From Fennellomyces sp. T-0311 (taxonomy: Eukaryota; Mucoromycota; Mucoromycetes; Mucorales; Lichtheimiaceae), in the NCBI GenBank assembly GCA_025266875.1, contig JALLLT010000063.1, forward strand, positions 89,704 to 153,703: DNA of 64,000 bases, in the 5' to 3' direction. How positions within the stretch are numbered: position 1 is the first letter of the stretch; the number at the start of each line of letters is the position of its first letter. The notes under the pieces are model-generated. The model had not been told where the DNA came from and ran no database searches. It saw only the letters and a program-made list of their open reading frames with translations. A program made the translations under genes and the position numbers. Positions 23,571-33,213 of this stretch are shown here, piece by piece.

Positions 23571-26500
23571 ATGGTACTGATCAAAGGAGCACTCACTAGC
23601 ATATCGCTAGCAATTCTTGCAGTTACAGCCGCTGCATTTCCGGTCCGACCCACGCTAGAAAAAAGACAAGACGGAGACACTTCCAATGGGCTGACTGATC
23701 TCGTCACTTGGGATACCTACACTTTAAAGGTGAACGGCGAACGACTTTTCCTCTTTTCTGGCGAGTTCCATGTAAGCATACTGGGGAAAAAAATTATCCA
23801 TGTACAAAACTTTTTGATTTTGCTTTTAGTATTACCGTCTTCCATCACCAGGCTTGTGGCCCGATATCATGCAAAAATTCAAAGCACTTGATTACAACGG
23901 TGTGTCGTTTTACTTTAACTGGGGCTATCATTCGCCAAAGAAAGGAGTATACAACTTTGACGGTGTGCGTGACGTGCAGAGAGCCATTGATAGTGCAGCA
24001 GCAGCAGATCTCCATGTGATTACTCGGGCAGGCCCTTACGTCAATGCTGAAAATGCAAGTAACAGTAATCGACCGATACCATCCATGGCTGACTTTATTT
24101 GTCATGATAGGACTGCGGTGGTTTCCCAAGTTGGTTAATGGATATGGCCAGTCCAGCCAGAAAAAGCAATCCCGAAAACGACGAAAATTGTCGAGAGTAA
24201 GCCATCCAATAATCTTCATGTCGATTTCTGAATTTTTTTTTACCGGTACATTAGATGGCTTACTGAAATTGACAAGTACTTGGTACCCAACCAAATCACC
24301 AAAGGGGGTCCAATTATTTTAAATCAACTGGACAACGAGTATTCCGCCAATACGGATCCAGGTTATTTGGAAATGATTAAGGCCAAATTCCTGGAAGACG
24401 GCATGGATGTGCCTACCATTTACAACGATGCCAATATGCTTCACAACTTTGCACACGGTCCCGGTTCAGCTGATATTTACGGTTGGGACAATTATCCCGC
24501 CGGATTCGATTGCAGCAATCCTAATGCCTGGCCAAACAACAGAAGCACGTATTATATGGAGTACCATCGTTTGACGAATCCTGAACAGCCTGCCGCGCTT
24601 TGGGAATTCCAAGGTGGTGCCTTTGATCCGTGGGGTGGTCCAGGCTACGAGTAGGTGACGATCTATAAACTATGTCGGATCTGAAGGCTGACGTTTTTCT
24701 ATAGAGCATGCTACGAAATGGTGAACGAAAAGTACGCAAAGGTATATTACAAGAATAACTATGCTCAAGGCATTACAATCCAGAATTTGTACATGACTTA
24801 CGGCGGTAAGTTACTGGAATGGAAATGATGCGGCTTGACACGTTTGATTCATGCTGTGGGCTTTCATCAAGGAACGAGTTGGGGTGGACTTTCAAAGCCA
24901 TGTAAGGTGGAGTGTATCTTTTGCTTAAACTGTTTCTAATGTCCTCCGTTATACGCAGCTGTCTATACATCCTACGACTATGGTGCCGCCATTACCGAAG
25001 CCGGTCTTATGACTACCAAGGCTTACGAAAACAAGCTCCAAGGTAACCGATGGATAGCATTGTTTACAAGTATACATGTATCCTCACAATATACCGGGAC
25101 TCCTACGTAGCAACGTTTCTCCACACAGTCAAGCCCTTCTTGACAACAGAGCATTTTGTACCGAAAGTTGACAATAGCGATATCATTCTCGTAGACGGCC
25201 GTGCTGCCGTCGACGCTCCGACCAAATTCTACATTGCTCAGCACTGGCACACAGCCTCGAACGATACGGACGAGTATGTTTTCCCAATTCGCTCATAAAC
25301 ATAATACATTACGTTAAAAAACAGTCATTATTACCTAGATTTCATATCACTATCGATACAACCGACGGCCAGTTCGAAATCCCAAGAAGCAGCAAACTTG
25401 TTATTGACGGTCGGGACGCAAAGCTTCTCGTTGCCGACTATGACTTTAATTCACAGCATTTGGTCTATTCCACCAGCGAAATTTTCACGCATTTAGACAT
25501 GGGATCCCACGATGTCATTGTTGTCTATGCCTACGAAGGCGAAGAAGGAGAATTTGCCATCAAGATCAACAGCGACGATGTCACTGTCAAGGTGGACGAC
25601 TCTGTGAAATACAATGTCGAGGATAGCATTTTGCAGTTGACCTACAAGCACCTCAACTGTACAACGCCTGCGTATATCAGCGGCGGGTCAGATCAAGATC
25701 TTTTGATTCTTATTGCCGGTTATTCTGCTGCACTTCGCTGGTGGGCACCCCATGTTGGCGACAGTTACGAGGAACGTGTTCTGATTCAAGGCCCCTATCT
25801 CGTTCGTGGTGCCAAAGTTGTCGAGTCGACCGTCGAATTTATTGGTGATATCGACAAGACTACGGACATCCAGATTGTCGTTCCTGAAAACATCACATCT
25901 TTCTCGTGGAATGGCAAGAAGCTGGATGCAAAACAAGGCGAGCATGGTATATGGACAGCCGCGATCGAGTTCATCGAACCTGATGTACAGTTTACCGACC
26001 TCACCCAGGTTACATGGAAATACAGCCCTGCTTCTCCCGAAAGCATGCCTGATTTCGATGATTCCGACTGGGTCACTTGTGATCGATTATCAACCAACTC
26101 AATCACACCACATGATACTTGGCCGATCCTTTATGCTGACGATTATGGTAGGCTTCCTTTTATGCAGCAATAGGATCGCGTCTTTTTATTTACGAAAGTA
26201 TCTTTATAGGTTACCATACTGGCAACATCTGGTTCCGTGGCACCTTTAACGGTACTTCTGAAATTACTGGATTTAATCTGACTGCCTTTTCCGGCTCCGC
26301 ATCCGCTTGGATGCTTTGGCTCAATGGCGAGTATTTGGGCGGTTTCGATGTTGGAAATCACGCTTTCACCGACTTGAACGGAACGTTGATCGATCCTGAA
26401 GGCGAAAACGTGATTTCGGTTCTCTTGTGGACCACCGGTCACGAAGAAAACGGTGTGTCGGACGACAACTACAAACAAGCACGTGGTCTCACCAAGTCTA

Positions 26501-27114
26501 CTCTTCTGGGTATCAGCAACCAAACCATTTGGTCGATTGATTGGAAAATTCAGGGTAAGCTATTTCTACTTGTCAGCATGTCATATCAAATACTCACCGT
26601 GTATGCTTTAGGTAACCTCGGAGGCGAGGATCTTGCTGACCCTGTACGTGGACCTTACAATGAAGGCGGTCTCTATGGTGAACGCAACGGCTGGCATTTG
26701 CCTGGCTTCCCTGATGATGATTGGGAAGACGCTTCTATTCCTGAAACCAAAAACCGAACTGGTGTTTCATGGTATCGAACTACATTTGATGTCAGTATTC
26801 CCGAAGGCTATGACGTACCTATGAGCCTCGTCTTTGACGATGATACCGATACCCGCTACCGCGCGTTGGTGTTTATTAACGGATGGCAATTTGGCCGATA
26901 CGCCAATGACTTAGGTCCACAAACACGGTACTATCTCCCCAAGGGTATTCTTAACACTAGTGGCAAGAATACGCTTGCGATTGCAGTGATTCCCCTTGAT
27001 AAAGGCGCACAACTGGGCAAGGTCATCTTGGAGCCGTATGGAACTTTGCAATCGGCAATGCCTGCTGTTGATCTGGTGGAGTCACCGACTTATAGTGATA
27101 GACAGAAGAAGTGA
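23571..27114 (+). CDS. GH35 beta-galactosidase, secreted (copy B)
   Basis: Secreted enzyme of about 970 residues that would remove terminal beta-galactosyl units from polysaccharides or lactose-like sugars. Signal peptide: [24 protein letters not shown], followed by a Kex2-like KR site (LEKRQDG). The TIM barrel holds [53 protein letters not shown] with the acid/base Glu, and [13 protein letters not shown] with the nucleophile Glu. Downstream are the beta domains typical of fungal GH35, with WLNGEYLGG and the C-terminal [16 protein letters not shown]. Ten introns; the one at 24055-24110 begins GC. Two introns, after GYE (near 24653) and after TYGG (near 24806), are absent from copy D. All junctions keep the frame and the stop is at 27112-27114, so this copy looks functional. 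Confidence 0.9.
24055..24110 (+). other. GC..AG intron in GH35 copy B
   Basis: The exon ends NAEN and continues in DCGGFPSWL. The donor reads GCAAGT and the acceptor GATAG, giving a 56-base intron in phase 0. Copy D has GTAACT at the same place. GCAAGT is the usual form of a GC donor. Confidence 0.75.
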
Positions 27115-28100
27115 ATTACTGTATAATAATTATGTGAAGTAGTAGCTAGTTTGATATTTTACCGAATAAAAACTTTTTGATTATGGTTATATAATTTTGG
27201 CCGATTGACACACCAGGATCAATATCTGGAATAGGCTTCTCTAATATACCCGAATACTCGTACCCGACTCGATACCCGGCATGACGAGTCGGGTACGAGT
27301 CGACAGATACTCGACTCGTTGTGTTTTCGAGTTTTTTTTGAAATACCCGACTCGACTCGGCCAGTTATATATACAAAATAATATATACAGATGGATGCAT
27401 CCGGGATATATAGCAAATGGAAAGTAATGCATAGCTGCACTTGATAATTAAGCTTTATTTACAGAGTGGTTACTGAAGGCGTGTGTCAGTGTCATTCATG
27501 AATAAGCTTAATCATGTGCAAGTTGGTCATAAAATAAGCTAGAAAGTGATTTTTTTTTGCCAAACCATACTTCTATTACCTGCTACCTCCATTCATTTTC
27601 CGTTGGCAATTGTCATCGTCACGATATGTGCCACTTACAACAACAAGAATAATAAAACAATATTGAAAAACGTGTCTTTTTCACATGCCTCAAATTCAGT
27701 GTTTGCCTCTTATTAATATCTGTTTCAAGCCAATGTAGACCCATTTTACACCAGTATAATCATTTTTATGCTTGACATTGTCACATTGAGCTCAATTTCC
27801 CGGATCTTTGCTACTTTTACGCTGATTGCACCTAAGCCATTGTATCATTTTCGAGTCGGGTTTCGAGTACGCGTTTTCGAGCTTTTCGGGTATTTGAGGA
27901 GTACGAATCAACTTTTTTCGGGTCGGGTACGACTCAGTAGATACCCGACTCGAAAACCCAAATGGAGAACCCTACATAAGAGCAAATAGGGCAAACGATA
28001 ACTATACGGTTGTTGATGTCGTAATGACATTGGATATAATCAAGGACTAAGGAAAAGCATATAACCATGGATGATGGTGTATGTATGTCGGGAATACGAC
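27115..28100. repeat. Palindrome-rich repeat element (CGAGTCGGGTA blocks)
   Basis: Two clusters of the same motif in both orientations, CGAGTCGGGTA and TACCCGACTCG, lie at about 27245-27362 and 27852-27958, with some 490 A/T-rich bases between them. Each cluster can fold on itself, and the two can pair. This is the layout of a small non-autonomous (MITE-like) element. No coding capacity is seen. Confidence 0.5.
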
Positions 28101-28103
28101 AAC
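28018..28103. repeat. Left copy of a direct repeat flanking the inserted block
   Basis: About 80 bases, including AACCATGGATGATGGT and GGGAATACGAC, recur with roughly 80 percent identity by eye at 30645-30727. The two copies lie in the same orientation and bracket the recombinase-like element. Confidence 0.5.
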
Positions 28104-28437
28104 GATCCTAGCACAATTTGAACAATCCTGAACGATCCTAGCACAATTTGAACAATCCTGAACAATCCTGAACAATCCTAGCACAATTTGAACGATCCTG
28201 AACGATCCTAGCACAATTTGAACGATCCTGAACAATCCTAGCACAATTTGAACAATCCTGAACAATCCTAGCACAATTTGAACGATCATGAACAATCCTA
28301 GCACAATTTGAACGATCCTGAACAATCCTAGCACAATTTAAACGATCCTGAACAATCCTGGCACAGCTTGAACGATCCTGAACAATCCTGGCACAGCTTG
28401 AACGATCCTCGACGATCCTAGCACAATTTGAACAATC
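28101..28437. repeat. Tandem array of a 30-bp unit built from 10-bp blocks
   Basis: Roughly eleven units of a 30-base repeat, each made of three related 10-mers: AACAATCCTG, AACAATCCTA and GCACAATTTG. One extra 10-mer is inserted near 28161. The minus strand of the array is open and reads as IVQIVLGLFR repeats, but I regard that as a by-product. Related sequence lies inverted at the far end of the element (29959-30032), so this is a terminal or subterminal repeat of a mobile element. Confidence 0.8.
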
Positions 28438-28668
28438 TCCATGGTGAGTTTAAAAACGCCGCTCGGTGGGCTGGTGCTGCTGAAATTTTTTACCATCAAA
28501 AAGTTACCGTCATGGCCACAAATAGTAATTGTGACGGTAAAAATCCGGGGACTTGTCCGGTAGATGTCCGGCAAAATTCCGGCATTATCGTCAGATTTTA
28601 CGATCAAAGTTTACCGTCAAATTATACGACCCCCATCGTTGTCAAGCAACTGTTGCCAGACTCTAACG

Positions 28669-29935
28669 ATGTCGGCCAATAAAAAGTTCAAAGTTTCCTA
28701 CGCGCAAGCAGGTTGCATGTTTTACGCAATGGAATACAATAAAGAAAATGCACAAACATCCATTGAACGACTCTCACGCGATGAAGCATCAAGCCTTGTC
28801 TACACTAATGATCCTGAAGATCCCTTGGTGATGTCCAACGCAAAGATCAATATCCGGCCGATGACGTATAAGAGATACCCAGAAGATCCCAACGCATCTC
28901 TTACGCCCACCTGTGCTATTGAAAACATTGATGAAGCATCAATATGTCTTACTGATCCACAGCTTAAAGAAGTATTGAATGCGATAGTTCTGTGTGACGA
29001 CCCTGGCAGCAATATGTACAAGCCTGTTACGATATCTTCATCAGCAATGATCAAATTACTGGCAATGCATTTACGAAATGGACTATTGGATGCAAAGGAA
29101 TTTGGGAAGTGGTGTAGCCGGAAAAAAGTTGACTTCATCAAGACACGAGCAGTGCTACACAACACAGGGGTGGATGGGAAGCAAAAGGAGCTGCAAAGAT
29201 TGTTATACATGTTAAAGCAAGAATATCATGGTAATTATTTTCCAAAGTGCTTTGCTAAAAAAGGATGCTAACACTGCTGAAGAACAAGTTGTTACTGCGA
29301 TAAAGAACAACCTCATCCACTTTCAAGAAGAGCTACAAGGGCTAAAGAATAGTGGAGTTGAATTCCTGGGTTATGTGCGCAAGTCTCCTGGCTGTAATGA
29401 TGATACCCGAATTCGCCTTTTGCAACAGATGGTTCAACAGTTGTACAAACGATCAAGAGTCAACAAAGTATATGTATCTCCCATCTGTAAAAGCAACGAT
29501 CGGTTATCAACCAGGGACCTTCCACGGCCAACGAGATTGTTAAAAAAAACTGACAGACATCCATGGCTCATGTCAAGGTAGTGCTTTCCAGCTACGTAAA
29601 AGCTTCCGATCTAACCTATAGTCTTAGATTTGATTGCGCACCTCAAATCAACAAAAAGCAAAGTGTGTCTTGTTGCACTGGACTACGCTGGTCTGAGTAC
29701 GGATCCAATTGATATTTATGACTTCGTTTGGTAAGAGCTTAAGAATAAGCTTTTTGTTCATTTGCAAACTCAATGCTTTTTTAGCCAAAATCAATGTGTC
29801 CAATACATTGCTATCGACAATCTACCGTCCCTTGCGAAGGTAGCCCTTTTTACGAAAGCCGAAATATTAGACAAACCGGAACTGTTGGACGCGTTCGACT
29901 GTCGAACACCAGGCCCCATCAAACGCTCCCAATAA
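28669..29935 (+). pseudogene. Broken serine-recombinase-like protein of the repeat element
   Basis: The ATG at 28669 opens MSANKKFKVSYAQAGC and a first exon of 200 residues with no domain that I recognise. A frameshift sits in the A6 run near 29259-29264. The next part has a charged helix (NLIHFQEELQGLKNSGVEF), then LGYVRKSPGCNDDTRIRLLQ. The Y-x-R-K-S pattern resembles the catalytic serine motif of large serine recombinases. A second shift lies in the A8 run near 29541-29548. After an intron come KVCLVALDYAGLSTDPIDIY, which resembles the helix following the LDRLGRST motif with Arg replaced, and a final exon ending at 29935. I recall similar repetitive proteins in Mucoromycota, but cannot verify this. 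The assignment is tentative. Confidence 0.45.
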
Positions 29936-30032
29936 ATCATCATCTTGTTTATAATTGTTCAGGATCACTCAAACCGTTGAGGATCGTTCAAATTGTTCCA
30001 GGATTGTTCAGGGTTGTTCAAATTGTATTCGG

Positions 30033-30727
30033 AACGCTTTTGTGCTCAGTTCCATTTATTGTTGCAGACCATTTCTATTCTGGGATGTCCACTATTACTT
30101 TATAGTTTGATACCTGCTTGTTTTGCTAATAGACATTCTTTCCAGTATATAGCTATTGCTTTGAGATAAATAATTCTACTGACTATTTAACGCTATTTGC
30201 TATTCGTTTTCATACGATGTCCAGTTTAACCTTTGTAATGCTCCAGATCAATTTATACTGGCTTCATGGTAAGAAAATACATATATTCAGCGTCCCATTA
30301 AGTAAAGCACATCACAATCCACATGTACAGTCTTCCAATCACAAATAAGACATCGCCCAACAATTGTTTAGTACTCCCCCACACTGCAAATAGCTTTTGG
30401 TGAATTTTGGTGAATGATTTTTTGAAGTGGTTAAATATAAGCCTTTTAATTGTTTAACTTGCTAAAAATGGTGGTACAAGTGGTTAAAAAGCTTATTTTT
30501 AACCTCTGTAATCACTTTTAACCATCGAAATAATTTTCAGTGCAATATTAAAATCACTGGTGTTTCAAGATTAAAAGTGACTTTCCTCGAAATAAGAAAC
30601 TCGGTGCCTCCAGTTTGAAATTTCTGTCCTTTTCAATTATGAGGACAAATCCAGTAACAATGTATATAACCAAGGCCTAAGGGAAAACATGTAACCATGA
30701 ATGATGGTATGCCGAGGATACGACACT
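30033..30727. repeat. A/T-rich repeat block between the element and GH35 copy C
   Basis: Contains a set of short words AAGTGGTTAAA and TTTTAACCACTT-like complements (about 30416-30530), which can form a weak stem, and then the right copy of the direct repeat (30645-30727). No gene is supported. Confidence 0.4.
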
Positions 30728-32263
30728 CGATTATAATGGATCAACTGTGGACACCGAGTACAGACGAACTTTACGCGATAATGGTCAAGGAAACGTTTCT
30801 TGCCTACAGAATGGGTCCTAACAACATCCAACGATATTCGACCAGATGGAAATTTTGTAGCCGGTACAAGTGCAGCGAATATAAATATGGATGAGAACAA
30901 TATACAGCAGACTTTGGCGCGGGAATTCTTTCGCATGACCCAATAACCGAACTTTGTTCATCACAGACGTTTACGAAAGAGCATACGCTGACCAACCGAT
31001 GGCTATTTATGAATTTCAAGGTAGCAAATTAGATTTATGCGGTGGTCCAGGATATCGAACATATTGTCAGATAATGGATGGAATCCGCAAACGCTTACCA
31101 CAAAAGCAACTATGCTCAAGATATAACGAATCAAAGCCTGTACATGACGTAGGGCGGTAAGTCCACAATTGATCAGTCAGTGCCAGGAGCCAAAATACTG
31201 TAATGTTTGTAGGTACTAGCTGAACAGGAGCTGCGGCATCACGTGAATTGTCACGTAAACCTTTACGTGTTGCATGTCTAAAGACTTCATTAGAGGTATA
31301 CATATCATATGCTATAATCCTTGTGGATGATTGTGCATCTGTGGGTACCTAAGACGAATACAATGTCACTCAGCACTAGCACTCTTCTTTCAATGACATT
31401 GTTGGGTATGTTTACGTAGTCGTTAGAGATAGCTGGCTTCAATCCTACTTCGATCTCTGGTCTCGGATCTGTATGGCTTGTATGGCTGAATGGCTAATAT
31501 GTAGGAGGTTGTGATATCGTTAACCAAGCATTCACAAACTTGAACGGGACCCAGGTCAATCCTGATGGAAAAAAAATGCTATTTATGTCTTCTCGCGGAC
31601 CACTGGTCATGGGAAAAAATGGTAGTATATACAATACATCCACGGGCGCTCATGGGGTTACTAAAGAGACACGTTTGGGTATCAAAATCAAACTACTTGT
31701 ACAGTCCATCGGAAACTCAATATAAAACACTGAGCATAATTATCGTTTTGCAAGTAACTGGGCAGTAAATAGATAGGCAGTTTGTGGCATGAAGATTTTG
31801 TTGATCCAGTTCGCCGACCCTTCAAATAAGGAGGTTACCATGATGAACGTAACAGTTGGCAACTGCATGATTTCCCTGACAACGAACGGGAGTTTGTTTC
31901 ACTCGTTGAAATCCAGAACCGCACTGGTGATATATGGGGCTGAGCCATTTTTGATCGTGATGTTCCGGAAAGATATGATGTTACCATGAGTGCTCAATTT
32001 GTTCATAACAGAAAGACGCGCTCCTGTGCTTTTTTGTTCTTGAATGGTTGGGTAACTTGGTAGATACGTCAATGACCTGGGGCCGTAGACCCAATTCCAT
32101 CTTTTCGCGGTATTCTGAACCCCAAAGGCGAAAATACTTTGGCAGATGCGCTTTCCAATTAATCGAAGTGTGCAGCTCGGTGGAGTATTTCGGTATTCTG
32201 CATTCAGCATTGCCTCCGGTTGACCTTGTCAAGTCCTCTTATTACAATGAGCGACAATCGTAG
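30728..32263 (+). pseudogene. GH35 beta-galactosidase copy C, truncated and decayed
   Basis: Homology to copies B and D starts abruptly near 30728, in the place of NQLDNE, so signal peptide, first barrel strands and the acid/base Glu region are missing or ruined. Recognisable islands follow in order: TDELYAIMVKETFL, DQPMAIYEFQGSKLDLCGGP, an eroded YMT*GG, a VDDCASVGT-like piece at about 31330, then a jump of some 260 residues to WLVWLNGEYVGG-like text near 31480, NLNGTQVNPDGKK (31540), DFVDPVRRPFK-like text near 31800 and LPPVDLVKSSYYNERQS at the end. Stops and shifts are frequent. This is an older corpse than copy A. Confidence 0.8.
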
Positions 32264-33213
32264 CATATTTACTGTACATAAAAAGTCTTCGTTTGTCTCT
32301 TATAATTTGAATAAATAAATCCAATGCTTTGGCTTGCTTTTAAAAAATTATTTGTAATCAAATAGTTAATCTGATGTAACATATCCCTGGGAGTGTGCAT
32401 TTACTAGCGATAGGGTATTATTGCTAATGCAGGAACGTACGGTGTTCCTTGCTTCCACGGACACGAACGGTTAACACGCCCATTTGCTATATAGTTATTC
32501 GGATATAATACCCCGTATGGCATAATGCAGTCCACAACATCCAGTTGTATTACACTCGCCACTCCACATTGACCAAAAATGCAAGGAAGTTTAAGTTATA
32601 GTTCATTAAGTAATCTGTTTATGTAAGACTTGACTAACTATGTCCAGTAGACAAAATGTACACAAACAATAGAAGGGATAGAAATCCGTTCCTCGGCGAT
32701 TAACATTTAGTAAATGACACAAGTCTAAACTTCTTTATACATGTTACGCTCTCTGCTCGGAAGTTCACATATGTAATTCTCCATCCGTGAGATATTCGCG
32801 TCGATCCGAGGAACAGGCTACGCCCAAAGTCACTTGACATAATTGCGTCAGTAATGCAGATTTCCAACAGAGAGTAAAAGAGTTCTTTTGTTACTCTCCC
32901 ACCTTTACATAACAATACAGCACAATATATATAACGAAATGCAAAATAAATGTTCCCGGATTGCTCCCGGATTCTTGTATTACAGTCTGGAGAATATGGG
33001 TAAAGTGACGATCATGCTACGATTCGTGCACCGAATGGCGGTAGATAAAATTCGTGTACCAGAAAAAAAAGCCAGGGGCATGCAGAAGCCTTCGTAAAAT
33101 AAAATTTCTCATCCAATGAAACGCTTATATAATGCATCGCACTATTTTATTTAAAAGAACCCCCTTTTCTTGAATTGGGCAAAGGGACATATTTCCTATT
33201 TCCGTATTACATA
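32264..33213. promoter_or_regulatory. Upstream region of GH35 copy D
   Basis: Contains the 27-base block shared with copy B (32600-32626) and a TATATAA box at about 33126-33132, some 80 bases before the ATG. No gene is supported in this stretch. Confidence 0.5.

Larger units (their letters stand above)
28101..30032. mobile_element. Putative serine-recombinase-like transposon with inverted repetitive ends
   Basis: About 1.9 kb. The left end is the 30-bp array. The right end (29959-30032) has the same words in reverse complement (GGATTGTTCAGGGTTGTTCAAATTGT). Between them is one broken plus-strand gene (28669-29935). The inverted ends, the single gene and the insertion into the GH35 array support a DNA transposon. 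The exact termini and target duplication are not defined. Confidence 0.55.

Noticed and set aside
28047..28334. Minus-strand repeat protein of IVQIVLGLFR units
   Set aside because: It is only the translation of the 30-bp repeat array. The array is explained as the end of a mobile element.
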